The translations under genes and the position numbers were made by a program. A stretch of 64,000 nucleotides of DNA from Pseudomonas sp. MTM4. GTDB lineage: Bacteria; Pseudomonadota; Gammaproteobacteria; Pseudomonadales; Pseudomonadaceae. Every line of letters starts with the position of its first letter. Position 1 is the stretch's first letter. Shown here piece after piece: positions 44,691 through 53,727 of the stretch. Under the pieces are notes generated by a model, which saw nothing but the letters and a program-made list of their open reading frames with translations, did no database searches and was not told the origin of the DNA. The DNA lies in the NCBI RefSeq assembly GCF_019355055.1, contig NZ_CP048411.1, positions 1,364,001 to 1,428,000 on the forward strand, given 5' to 3'.

Positions 44691-45527
44691 ATGACCGAGC
44701 AAAGCCATGACCTGCCGCTGCCCACCGGCAAGTACGTCCCCCTGAAAACCGGCCTGACCCTGCACTATCTGGATATCGGTGAAGGACCGATCGTGGTCTG
44801 GCTGCACGGCAGCGGGCCGGGTGCCAGCGGCTATAGCAACTTCAAGGGCAACTACCCGGTCTTCGAACAGGCCGGCTACCGCAACATCATCGTCGACCTG
44901 CCCGGCTTTGGCCGCTCCGACAAACCAGCGGATGCCCAATACCATCTCGACTTCTTCATCACCCACCTGCACGCGCTGCTCGATTCGCTCGGCATCGACC
45001 GCTGCACCCTGCTGGGTAACTCCCTCGGCGGCGCCATCGCCCTGGGCACCGCCCTGGCCCACCCGGAGCGGGTCGAGAAGCTGATCCTGCTGGCGCCAGG
45101 CGGCGTCGAGGAACGCGAGACCTATTTCAAGATGAAGGGCATCCAGCGCATGGTGGAAACCTTTGCCGCCGGCCCCATGGGCATCGAACAGATGCGCCAC
45201 GTGATGCAGCTGCAGGTATTCGATCCGTCCAACCTGACCGAGGCCATCCTCGCCGAACGCGCCGCGGTAGCACCCAGCCAACCGGCCAATCTGTTCTCCA
45301 CCATGCTGGTGCCGAACATGACCGAGCGCCTCGGCGAGCTGAACTGCCCGATCTTCGGCTTTTGGGGCAGCGACGATGTATTCAACCCGCCGAGCGGCGT
45401 ATTCAAGCTGCTCGAACATGCGCGCAACGCCCGCTTCACGCTGCTCAACCGCTGCGGCCATTGGGTTCAGGTCGAACATCCGGAGCTGTTCAACCGCCAG
45501 TGCCTCGAATTCCTCCAGGAAGACTGA
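44691..45527 (+). CDS. hsaD: HsaD/TesD-like C-C bond hydrolase (meta-cleavage product hydrolase)
   Basis: 278 aa alpha/beta-hydrolase. Oxyanion motif HGSGPGASGYSNF, Ser111 in GNSLGGAIALG, Asp in FWGSDDVFNPP and His in NRCGHWVQVEHPE. These are the hallmarks of MCP hydrolases; HsaD hydrolyses 4,9-DSHA from HsaC, giving HIP (the C/D rings) and a 2-hydroxyhexadienoate. hsaC is 20 kb away in this window, so ring A cleavage is split between two operons that share the same box. Confidence 0.87.
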   Translation: MTEQSHDLPLPTGKYVPLKTGLTLHYLDIGEGPIVVWLHGSGPGASGYSNFKGNYPVFEQAGYRNIIVDLPGFGRSDKPADAQYHLDFFITHLHALLDSLGIDRCTLLGNSLGGAIALGTALAHPERVEKLILLAPGGVEERETYFKMKGIQRMVETFAAGPMGIEQMRHVMQLQVFDPSNLTEAILAERAAVAPSQPANLFSTMLVPNMTERLGELNCPIFGFWGSDDVFNPPSGVFKLLEHARNARFTLLNRCGHWVQVEHPELFNRQCLEFLQED

Positions 45528-45554
45528 ACCGCCGCCACGGGAAAGGACATTCAA

Positions 45555-47684
45555 ATGACTCGCTATTCGCACCTGCTTTCACCCGGCAGGTTGGGCAACC
45601 TCGCGTTGCGCAACCGCATCGTCATGGCGCCGATGGGCTCGAACTTCGCCGAGCAAACCGGCCACTGCGGCGAGCGCATCCAGGCCTATTACGAGGCCCG
45701 TGCCGCCGGTGGCGCCGGCCTTCTGATCATGGGTGTGTGTGCCGTGGCCTACCCGGCCGGCACCGCTGAACCCTGGCAGGTCGGCGTTTCGCGTGACGAC
45801 TTCATCCCCGGCCTCGCGCAACTGGCCGAACGGGTCCACAAGCATGGTGCGAAAATCGCCATGCAGTTGCAGCACGCCGGCAAGGTGTCGGTGCGTGACA
45901 TGGCCGAAGGCCGCGAACTCTGGGTGCCGTCCATGCCGACACCGGTCAAGAGCGACATCATGGACGCGCTGACCTCGGAGGAAATAGCCAATTTCGTCAG
46001 CTCATCGCGGGGCATCGGCTCCGGCCCGCGCATCCGCGTGATGGACCGCGACGACATCGCGCAGATGGTCGAATGGTTCGCCGCCGCAGCCGTACGTGCC
46101 CAGCAGGCCGGCTTCGACGGTGTGGAAATTCACGCCGCGCACAACTACATCATCGCCGGCTTCCTCTCGCCCTATCACAACCAGCGCGACGACGAATATG
46201 GCGGCAGCCTGGAGAATCGCTCGCGCCTGCTGCGCGAGGTGCTCGCCGAGACCCGCCGGCGCGTTGGCGATACCTTTGGTGTCTGGCTACGGCTGGATGC
46301 CTACGAGCTGCACACGCCCGGTGGCATCACGCTGGAGGAAACCCGCCAGGTGGCCCGGATGGCCGAACACGCCGGCGCCGATGCGGTGTCGGTTTCAGCC
46401 TATGCGCGGGTCACCACCGGCACCGCTTTCACCGACGCGCCGCTCCTGCACAAACCGGCCGGCTATCTCGGCTGGGCAGCCGAAGTGCGTGGGGCCGTGG
46501 GGATTCCGGTGATCGCCGTGGGCCGCTTGGAACCGGACGTCGCCGACCGCGCTATCGCCGAGGGCAAATGCGATTTCATTGCCATGGCACGCAAGCTCCT
46601 GGCCGACCCGGAGCTGCCCAACAAGCTCGCCGCCGGCGACCCGGACAGCATCCGGCCGTGCATCTATTGCTACACCTGCGTCAGCCAGATCTTCATCAAC
46701 CGGCGGGTCAAGTGCGCGGTCAACGCCTTCACCGGACACGAGCACGAGGCGGTCATCATGCCGGCCGAGCGGCCGCGCCACATCGCCGTGGTCGGCGGCG
46801 GCCCGGCAGGCCTGGAAGCGGCACGCATCGCCAGCCTGCGCGGGCACAAGGTCACACTGCTCGAGCGCAGCGAACGCCTCGGCGGCACCCTGTTCTTCGC
46901 CGCCCTCGCCTATCACGAAAACGGCCGGCTGCTGGACAACCTGGTGCACCAGGTCCGCGCCCTGCCGATCGATATCCGCCTCGGCACCGCCGCGACGCCT
47001 GAACTGCTGAAGTCGCTAGAGGTTGACGAAGTGCTGGTCGCCAACGGCGCCCGCCGCGCCGCCCCGGCGATCCCCGGCGCTGACCTTAAACATGTTTGGA
47101 GCGGCGACGAGCTGCGCCGGCTGATGACCGGCGACCGCGCCGAGGAGATCGCCAAACAGAAGCTGTCGCTCACCCAGCGCACGCTGATGAAAGCCGGCAG
47201 CCTGACCGGCGCCACCAACAGCACCGAGGCCATCCAGACGCTGTCGCGCCTGTGGATGCCGCTGGGCAAACGCGTCGTCATCGTCGGTGGCGGTCTGGTC
47301 GGCCTGGAACTGGCCGAATTCCTCGTCGAGCGCGGTCGCCAGGTTGCCGTACTGGAACCCGGAAGCCACCTGGGCCGCGAACTGGCCATCGTGCGGCGCT
47401 GGCGGGTGCTGGATAACCTGCGCAGCCACGAGGTGCCGCTCAAGACCGGCATCACTATCGAGCGCATCCGCGACAGCAGCGTCGACTACCGCGACGCCAA
47501 CGGCGAAAGCCAGCAATTGCCGGCCGACTCGGTGATCCTGGCCATCGGCGCCGAACCCGACGACACACTGGCCGACAGCCTGCAGAACGTCGGCCTCAAG
47601 GTGCTGCGGATCGGCGACTGCGGCGATCTGGGCTACATTGACGGCGCCATCCACAGCGCCACGACGGTGGCGCTGCGGTTGTAG
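45555..47684 (+). CDS. 2,4-dienoyl-CoA reductase/BaiCD-BaiH-like NADH:flavin oxidoreductase
   Basis: 709 aa. N-terminal OYE-type TIM barrel (RIVMAPMGSNFAE; VEIHAAHNYIIAGFLSPYHNQRDDEYGGSLENR), a [4Fe-4S] cluster CIYCYTCVSQIFINRRVKCAVN (C-x2-C-x3-C-x11-C), then FAD (VVGGGPAGLEAA) and NADH (VIVGGGLVGLELAEF) Rossmann domains. Such enzymes reduce conjugated double bonds; BaiCD and BaiH act on delta4/delta6 bile-acid intermediates. It closes the MFS-hsaD operon (28 bp gap). Confidence 0.85.
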   Translation: MTRYSHLLSPGRLGNLALRNRIVMAPMGSNFAEQTGHCGERIQAYYEARAAGGAGLLIMGVCAVAYPAGTAEPWQVGVSRDDFIPGLAQLAERVHKHGAKIAMQLQHAGKVSVRDMAEGRELWVPSMPTPVKSDIMDALTSEEIANFVSSSRGIGSGPRIRVMDRDDIAQMVEWFAAAAVRAQQAGFDGVEIHAAHNYIIAGFLSPYHNQRDDEYGGSLENRSRLLREVLAETRRRVGDTFGVWLRLDAYELHTPGGITLEETRQVARMAEHAGADAVSVSAYARVTTGTAFTDAPLLHKPAGYLGWAAEVRGAVGIPVIAVGRLEPDVADRAIAEGKCDFIAMARKLLADPELPNKLAAGDPDSIRPCIYCYTCVSQIFINRRVKCAVNAFTGHEHEAVIMPAERPRHIAVVGGGPAGLEAARIASLRGHKVTLLERSERLGGTLFFAALAYHENGRLLDNLVHQVRALPIDIRLGTAATPELLKSLEVDEVLVANGARRAAPAIPGADLKHVWSGDELRRLMTGDRAEEIAKQKLSLTQRTLMKAGSLTGATNSTEAIQTLSRLWMPLGKRVVIVGGGLVGLELAEFLVERGRQVAVLEPGSHLGRELAIVRRWRVLDNLRSHEVPLKTGITIERIRDSSVDYRDANGESQQLPADSVILAIGAEPDDTLADSLQNVGLKVLRIGDCGDLGYIDGAIHSATTVALRL

Positions 47685-47727
47685 CTGCGTTGATTTCTCC
47701 GAACCTAACGTGCCGTGATATTCGCAA

Positions 47728-47745
47728 CATCGTCTGTTCGACCTA
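47728..47745 (-). promoter_or_regulatory. Orphan steroid-cluster box at the islet edge
   Basis: Leftward strand TAGGTCGAACAGACGATG: GACGATG perfect, left half shifted by one base. Read leftwards it points into the end of the 45555 reductase, antisense to it. TAGGTT lies 20 bp on. It may be a leftover promoter whose gene was lost, or antisense control. Confidence 0.4.
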
Positions 47746-47830
47746 CCGGTCATGCTCGCATCTAGGTATTTCGATCTTTACTCGACTGACCGTGTAGAAT
47801 CCCGCGCCCGAAAATGCAGGAGACGATACG

Positions 47831-48157
47831 TTGGCCATTCACTTTTTCGCGTCCGAGGAAAATGTTGCATGTGGACGCACTGGGACGAGCTTGGATAACA
47901 CACGGGAAATCACCCAGGTCACATGCAAACTCTGCCTCCGCTCTGTCGAGAAGACAGCCAGCGAACCTGTACGCAAAACGCCAAGCCTCGCTGAATTGAG
48001 AGCGGCTGCAAAGGCTGAGAAAACCGCGGCGACCGCGACCGAGGCTGCAAAGGCCAACCCCGCCCAGTCACCTCGAGTCGAGTGGCAGCAGCGTCTGGCG
48101 CAACTGCCAGGCCGAAGCCGTCTGCCGCGTGGTGCATCTGGACAAGCTTTCGTCTAG
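47831..48157 (+). CDS. Small zinc-ribbon-like protein
   Basis: 108 aa from a TTG (TTGGCCATTCAC) behind GGAGA; there is no in-frame ATG nearby. MAIHFFASEENVACGRTG...VTCKLCLRSVEK has a C-x(n)-C-x2-C pattern, likely metal binding; an Ala/Lys/Glu-rich linker follows and the tail is RLPGRSRLPRG. TAGAAT at about 47795 could be its -10. No function known to me. It lies just before the IS element, intact. Confidence 0.5.
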   Translation: MAIHFFASEENVACGRTGTSLDNTREITQVTCKLCLRSVEKTASEPVRKTPSLAELRAAAKAEKTAATATEAAKANPAQSPRVEWQQRLAQLPGRSRLPRGASGQAFV

Positions 48158-48180
48158 ACATCACCAGAGCGTCCGCTTCC

Positions 48181-49845
48181 GGCCCAGAGTGTGTAAAAAC
48201 GCCCGGACATATCCTTGCTATGATTTCTGAGAATTTCATCGCAAGGGAAGCCCATGAAACGGTTTATCCAGGGTGAGCACCGAGGGCAAAGCACCTTACT
48301 TCCCGAGAGCCTCGACGACTACGTCAGCGATACCAACCCGGTACGGGTGGTTGATGTCTTCGTCGATGAACTCGACTTGGTCACGCTGGGTTTTGATGGC
48401 GTCATTCCAGCCGAAACCGGCAGACCTGCGTACCACCCTGCGATTTTGCTGAAGATCTATATCTACGGCTATCTCAACCGCATCCAATCTAGTCGACGTC
48501 TTGAGCGAGAAGCCCAGCGCAACATCGAATTGATGTGGTTAACCGGGCGCTTGATGCCCGACTTCAAAACCATCGCCAACTTCCGAAAAGACAACAGCAA
48601 AGCCATTCGCGGCGTGTGCCGCCAGTTCGTTGTGCTGTGCCAACAGTTGGGGTTGTTTGGCGAAAATCTGGTTGCCATCGACGGCAGCAAATTCAAGGCA
48701 GTGAACAACCGTGACCGCAATTTCACCAGCGCCAAACTGAAGCGGCGCATGGAAGAAATCGAGGCGAGCATCAGCCGTTATTTGGCTGCGCTCGATGCGG
48801 CTGATCGACAGACTCCTAGCGCCTCCGTGCCAGACACTGCCAGCCTGGAAGATAAAATCGCCAAGCTCAAAGCGCAGATGAAAGAGCTTCAGGGGATCGA
48901 AACTCAGCTCAACGATTCCCCTGACAAACAGGTTTCGCTGACCGACCCGGATGCCCGTTCGATGATGACGCGCGGCAGCGGTATCGTCGGCTACAACGTG
49001 CAGACGGCTGTCGATACGCAGCACCATTTAATAGTTGCTCATGAGGTCACCAACAGCGGTTCCGACCGTGACCAACTCAGTTCAATGGCGAAGCAGGCTC
49101 GTGAAGCTGTCGGCGCAGAAACGCTGTCCGTGGTGGCTGACCGAGGCTACTTCAAGGGTGAAGAAATCCTTGCCTGTCACGACGCAAACATCACGGCCTA
49201 CGTGCCTAAGCCAATGACTTCAAGCGCCAAGGCTGATGGCCGATTCAACAAAGATGCCTTCGTGTATGACCCGACGAAAAACGAATACACCTGCCCGGCG
49301 GGAGAGGCACTGATCTGGCGATTCTCCAGCGTTGAGAAAGGCATGAATATGCACTGCTACTGGAGTTCAAAGTGCCAGAGTTGCACGCTGAAAACCCAGT
49401 GCACGCCAAGCACAAATCGTCGAGTAAGGCGCTGGGAACATGAAGCTGTGCTGGAGAAAATGCAACGCCGGCTGAACCAAGCACCGGAGATGATGCGGGT
49501 TCGAAAGCGGACTGTTGAGCATCCCTTCGGGACGCTCAAGCAATGGATGGGAGCAACGCACTTCCTGACTCGAAAACTGAACGGGGTGAGCGCTGAAATG
49601 AGCTTGAATGTGCTCGCCTATAACTTGAAGCGGGTGATGAAAATCATCGGCACCGAAGGCTTGTTGAAGGCGATGGCGGCGTAAAAGCCCGGCTTTTACT
49701 GCCCCAAAGAGGTGCCAAAGCGCTTCATATGCGCTCTGAAGCGTTACCGGCGCTGATCGCGGTAAATAATCGGGAAATTGCCACGCCCAAGAGCAATGGG
49801 CTGAAGCACGCACGATAAGAAAAGTGTTTTTACACACTCTGGGCC
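48181..49845 (+). mobile_element. IS1182-family insertion sequence
   Basis: Ends are perfect 20-bp inverted repeats GGCCCAGAGTGTGTAAAAAC (48181-48200 and 49826-49845). Because GGCC is itself a palindrome it may be a 4-bp target duplication; the element would then be 48185-49841. Flanks CCGCTT (48173-48178) and AAGCGG (49848-49853) are reverse complements, so the element sits inside a pre-existing palindrome. It carries one full-length transposase. Confidence 0.88.
48254..49684 (+). CDS. IS1182-family transposase
   Basis: 476 aa. N-terminal DUF772-type domain (RLEREAQRNIELMWLTGRLMPDFKTIANFRKDN), DDE catalytic region with AIDGSKFKAVN (first Asp), VVADRGYFKG (second Asp) and RKRTVEHPFGTLKQWMG (Glu). 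A C-rich insert (CPAGEAL, CQSCTLKTQC) is normal for this family. No frameshift or stop, so it could be active. Confidence 0.9.
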   Translation: MKRFIQGEHRGQSTLLPESLDDYVSDTNPVRVVDVFVDELDLVTLGFDGVIPAETGRPAYHPAILLKIYIYGYLNRIQSSRRLEREAQRNIELMWLTGRLMPDFKTIANFRKDNSKAIRGVCRQFVVLCQQLGLFGENLVAIDGSKFKAVNNRDRNFTSAKLKRRMEEIEASISRYLAALDAADRQTPSASVPDTASLEDKIAKLKAQMKELQGIETQLNDSPDKQVSLTDPDARSMMTRGSGIVGYNVQTAVDTQHHLIVAHEVTNSGSDRDQLSSMAKQAREAVGAETLSVVADRGYFKGEEILACHDANITAYVPKPMTSSAKADGRFNKDAFVYDPTKNEYTCPAGEALIWRFSSVEKGMNMHCYWSSKCQSCTLKTQCTPSTNRRVRRWEHEAVLEKMQRRLNQAPEMMRVRKRTVEHPFGTLKQWMGATHFLTRKLNGVSAEMSLNVLAYNLKRVMKIIGTEGLLKAMAA

Positions 49846-50027
49846 AAAAGCGGCCTCTCAGAAGACAGATTCAATATATTCACCATTCTTCAGTTGTTGC
49901 AGCTTCGTGCGCAGGAAACTATCGAGTCCGGTGGCATGTTTAGCCACCAGGCTCCGCTAGTCGCGACCTTCAAGCCATTCAAATGCAATTGACGCCCAAC
50001 GAAACCAAACCTATTATGCGCGAACAC

Positions 50028-50039
50028 TACCGACCGGTA
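50028..50039. promoter_or_regulatory. Putative TetR-type operator before the MFS pseudogene
   Basis: TACCGACCGGTA is a 5-bp inverted repeat (TACCG/CGGTA) with a 2-base centre, the form usually bound by TetR/AcrR repressors. It lies 25 bp before the MFS start, and a TetR gene follows the MFS. Confidence 0.55.
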
Positions 50040-50063
50040 GGTTGTAAACTATTTCGAGACTGG

Positions 50064-51287
50064 ATGATGAATACCGTGCAACAAGAACGAGTGCCGCTAA
50101 AGCTGGCTATCGGCTTGGGCATAATCGGAGCTTTGGGCCCGTCTGCCGTCGACATGTACCTTTCGAGCCTTCCCGAAATTGCTCGGGATTACGATGCGAG
50201 TTTCGCCAGTGTCCAGCTAACGTTGACGTTCTTCCTGCTGGCCATGGGTGCCGGGCAGTTGCTGTTCGGGCCCTTCGTTGATGCCTATGGGCGCCGTCGG
50301 CCGCTCTTGATTGGCCTAATCGTGTTTACCCTATGCTCACTGGGCTGTGCATGGGCGCCGACCCTTCCGACACTGCTTGGTTTCCGCTTTGTGCAAGGCT
50401 TGGGCAGCGCGCTGACGCTCGTAGTGATCATGAGCACCGTTCGGGATGTGAGCAGGGGTGCAACCGCCACCAAGCTGTTCGCGCTGTTGATGACCATTGA
50501 AGGTGTGGCGCCAATCCTGGCCCCGGCGCTGGGTGGCTTCATCGACTCATATTTCGGCTAGCGGGCCGTGATGCTCACGCTCGCTCTATTTGGTGTGGGC
50601 GTGCTAATCAACAGCTGGCTGAACCTCCCCGAAACGTTAGCAGCTGACAAGCGCGAGCCCCTGCGCCTCGGTGCTGCATGCCGCACTTACCTTGCGATTT
50701 TCAATGACCGTCGTTTTCTCCTGCCAACGCTGGCGGTCGCCGCGGTCTTCTTCTTCCTCTTTGCTTACATCGGCGGCGCGACGCTGGTGTACCAGGAAGT
50801 CTACGGACTGACCCCGCAAGCCTTCGGCGTGCTGTTTGGCTTGACAGGTATCGCCATTCTGTGTGGTGCGATGTTTGCTGGCAGGCTCGTCGCGACGCTG
50901 GGCCTCAATCGCCTGACCTGGATCGGCGTGATTTGCATCGCGCTGGGCGCCTTTACGACGTTAGTGGCTACTACCACGCAGATCGGACTGCCCGCCATTG
51001 TCGCCGGTATGGCACTGGCGCTATTCGGGCTGGGCATTGCCGAGTCGACATTAATGTCGCTCGTCATGGCCTCCCAGGAGCGTGCGCTGGGTTCGACAGC
51101 AGCCCTGTTGGGTGCCTTTCAGCTATCCGTTTCATCCAGCGCTACACCCATTTCGGCCATAGTGCTGGGGCACGGAGCCATCGCATGGACCGGACTGCTG
51201 ACACTCAGCGCGATAATGGTTTGCGCACTGACATGGATAAGCCTGCCTAAAGGGGGCGATGCTACCTTTAGCCTCGCTGGCCACTAG
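50064..51287 (+). pseudogene. Bcr/CflA-type MFS drug exporter with in-frame amber codon
   Basis: The frame is continuous from 50064 to 51287 except for TAG at 50559-50561. The context FG-TAG-RAV matches FGWRAV of Bcr/CflA exporters, so a TGG (Trp) became TAG. The first part has motif A-like FGPFVDAYGRRRPLL and helices 1-5 or so; the second part carries the rest with normal reading. The product would be truncated at about 165 residues unless the codon is suppressed. Followed 11 bp later by tetR. Base composition looks poorer in GC than the steroid genes. Confidence 0.8.
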
Positions 51288-51298
51288 AAGAGCAACTT

Positions 51299-51904
51299 AT
51301 GACTTCGACTACCCTAACTCCGGCCGCTGAGCGAATCGTTCAGCTTGCCCTGCAGCACTTTGCTGATCGAGGTTACGACGCCGCGTCGCTGCACGACATC
51401 GCCGTCAGCGCTGGAATCAAGAAGGCCTCGCTCTACGCCCATTTCACAGGCAAAGATGAGCTGTACACCTCGGTCCTAAATCTCGCGCTGCAAAGCGAAC
51501 GGGACTACGTCGACGCTCAGTTCTCGACGGAAAAAACCGGCCAGGCGCCTGGCGAGCGTTACGTCCTGAACCTTCAGAGCCGATACGCCGAAAGCGCCGC
51601 GTTACGCTTTCTGCTGCGGGCAGCCTTCTACCCCCCTGCCGCCATCGAACAAAAAGTGAAATCGGGCTTTGAGTATTACCTGAAAGACATTCATGGGCGT
51701 TTTCAGGCTTCACTAGAAAGCCGATATCCGGCTATCGGATCAGGGCATACGGGCTTGCTGACCGAGATCTACCTGGCGTTGATTGACAGCCTTCACGTCG
51801 AGCTTATCTATGGAAACGAGGCTGCTTATTCCCGCCGTCTCGATGCGTTACGCCAACTGATCAGCATCATTGGCCTGCCGTTAGAAGGCACTACATCTAA
51901 ATAG
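51299..51904 (+). CDS. TetR-family regulator
   Basis: 201 aa. N-terminal [51 protein letters not shown]. The ligand-binding half is divergent as usual (resembling TetR_C_33-like domains). It probably represses the MFS-tetR unit through the palindrome at 50028. Its target exporter is now broken. Confidence 0.85.
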   Translation: MTSTTLTPAAERIVQLALQHFADRGYDAASLHDIAVSAGIKKASLYAHFTGKDELYTSVLNLALQSERDYVDAQFSTEKTGQAPGERYVLNLQSRYAESAALRFLLRAAFYPPAAIEQKVKSGFEYYLKDIHGRFQASLESRYPAIGSGHTGLLTEIYLALIDSLHVELIYGNEAAYSRRLDALRQLISIIGLPLEGTTSK

Positions 51905-51998
51905 GTGCCAGCCGAACGGGGACGGCCTCTCGGATCGCTTTCATGATTTTCTGGTTGCAATACTCAACCCGCATTGCGCCTGGCTTTGGGTTTATACG

Positions 51999-53234
51999 AT
52001 GACCTCTCACACTGATTTGATCGAGACACTCTCCAGTCGCGGTTTCATTCACCAGTCCACCGACCTCGAAGGGCTGCGCGCGCACCTGGCAAGCGGCTCG
52101 CGCACGGTTTACCTGGGCTTCGATGCCACGGCAGATAGCCTGCACGTCGGCCATCTTCAGGGCTTGATGCTCATGCGCTGGCTGCAAAAGGCCGGACACC
52201 GCCCGATCCTGTTGATTGGTGGCGCGACCACACGTATCGGCGACCCGAGCTTTCGTGATGAGAGCCGCCCCGTGCTCACGAACGAGCAGATCGACGCGAA
52301 TATCCTCGGCATCACCCGTACCTTCGAACGCTACCTCACCCTTGGCGATGCAGCCGGTCAGGTCGTGGATAACGCCGAATGGCTGGATCAGATCGGCTAC
52401 CTACAGTTCCTCAATGACGTCGGCCGCTACTTTTCGATCAACCGTCTGCTGACCTTTGATGCGGTGCGCCAGCGCCTCGATCGCGAGAACTCTTTGTCGT
52501 TCCTGGAGTTCGGCTACACCCTGCTCCAGGCGCATGACTTCACCGAGCTGGCCAAGCGTCACGACTGCACCGTGCAGCTGGGCGGCGCCGATCAATGGGC
52601 CAACATCATCAACGGCGTAGAACTCGGCCGGCGCCGCGACGGGCGTGAGCTCTTTGGCCTGACCATGCCGCTGCTGGCCACCGCCGACGGCAAGAAGATG
52701 GGCAAATCCTTGAACGGAGCCGTGTGGCTGGACGGCAATCGTCTGTCGCCCTTCGACTTCTGGCAGTTCTGGCGCAATTGCGATGACCGCGATGTCCGCC
52801 GCTTCCTCGCGCTCTTCACCGAGCTGCCCCTCGATGAAGTGGACCGCCTCGCCAACGTAGAAGGCGCCGCGATCAATGAAGCGAAGATCGTTCTCGCCAA
52901 CCACGTGACGGCGCTGGCCCACGGCCAACAAGCTGCCGAGCAAGCCAACGCCGCTGCTCAAGGGCTGTTCGCGGGCGGTGCGCAGGCGAGCGACTTGCCT
53001 GTCCATTTCATCGAGCGCTCAAAACTGACCGGAGGCCTCACCGTCGCCGCCGCCTTGGTGGAGTGCGGTATGGAACGATCGCTGAGCGCCGTGAGGCGTT
53101 TGGCCCAAGGTCGTGGCTTGAGGCTGAACGGGGAAACGCTTCAGTCCGGGGACGAGGTGTTGGACCCCGCCCAGTCACGCTGGCATGTGAGTCTCGGAAG
53201 AAAACGTCACATACATATTGAAGTTAAGGCCTGA
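51999..53234 (+). CDS. tyrS: Tyrosyl-tRNA synthetase, extra alphaproteobacterial-type copy
   Basis: 411 aa class I synthetase. HIGH-like HVGH (SLHVGHLQG), [20 protein letters not shown] and KMSKS-like KMGKS ([18 protein letters not shown]), then a C-terminal S4 RNA-binding domain ([15 protein letters not shown]). The RGFIHQ start, [16 protein letters not shown] and KMGKS type look like alphaproteobacterial TyrRS rather than the Pseudomonas TyrS/TyrZ types. Being next to a drug exporter and TetR, it may be a resistance copy against a TyrRS inhibitor (inference). Confidence 0.85.
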   Translation: MTSHTDLIETLSSRGFIHQSTDLEGLRAHLASGSRTVYLGFDATADSLHVGHLQGLMLMRWLQKAGHRPILLIGGATTRIGDPSFRDESRPVLTNEQIDANILGITRTFERYLTLGDAAGQVVDNAEWLDQIGYLQFLNDVGRYFSINRLLTFDAVRQRLDRENSLSFLEFGYTLLQAHDFTELAKRHDCTVQLGGADQWANIINGVELGRRRDGRELFGLTMPLLATADGKKMGKSLNGAVWLDGNRLSPFDFWQFWRNCDDRDVRRFLALFTELPLDEVDRLANVEGAAINEAKIVLANHVTALAHGQQAAEQANAAAQGLFAGGAQASDLPVHFIERSKLTGGLTVAAALVECGMERSLSAVRRLAQGRGLRLNGETLQSGDEVLDPAQSRWHVSLGRKRHIHIEVKA

Positions 53235-53296
53235 TCGCTTCTTAGCAGCAATTGAAGCTCTGCTGGCGAGAGACCGACTGCCTATCACGGTGTATC

Positions 53297-53337
53297 GGGA
53301 GGTTATTCCTCCACTAGAGGGGAACCTCCCCGTCTTT
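53297..53337 (+). terminator. Rho-independent terminator after tyrS
   Basis: Outer stem GGGAGGTT (53297-53304)/AACCTCCC (53323-53330), with further pairing inside (TCCTC/GAGGGGA), then CCGTCTTTT. It lies 63 bp after the tyrS stop. Confidence 0.8.
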
Positions 53338-53727
53338 TAAATCAGGAATAGACGAACAGCAGGCGCACCTACTACATCGACTGTCGAGATCGGATGTGGA
53401 TTGGGGTTGCGTGTTCAGTCTATCGGGGCAACCAACGAAGACCGCTCTTGGCCGTTAGCTGCCGAGACTCCCGGATGATAAGCATCGGCAGCTTCTATAT
53501 CTAATCATGTGCGATTAGTAGGCCGGCCTTCGTCATTCTTCGAACTTAATGAATTGCCGCCGGGAACATGCGCCAAAACGAGCGAAGCCACCGAATAAAT
53601 GGTTGTCGGCAGTCCATGGCATCCATGCCAGCGAATCAGCCCAGGTAACTCACCGAAAGACTCCAGCCACATCGCCGAAGGCAATACCAACCCGGTTGAC
53701 CGAGAAGGCATCGCCTCGTGCCGAGAG
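53338..53727. other. Intergenic region, right edge of the islet
   Basis: 390 bp with no convincing gene. It holds a CCGCTCTTGGCCG segment near 53442, similar to the palindrome into which the IS inserted, and a small CTAATC/GATTAG hairpin at 53501-53518. The right end of the foreign islet probably lies here. Confidence 0.5.
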
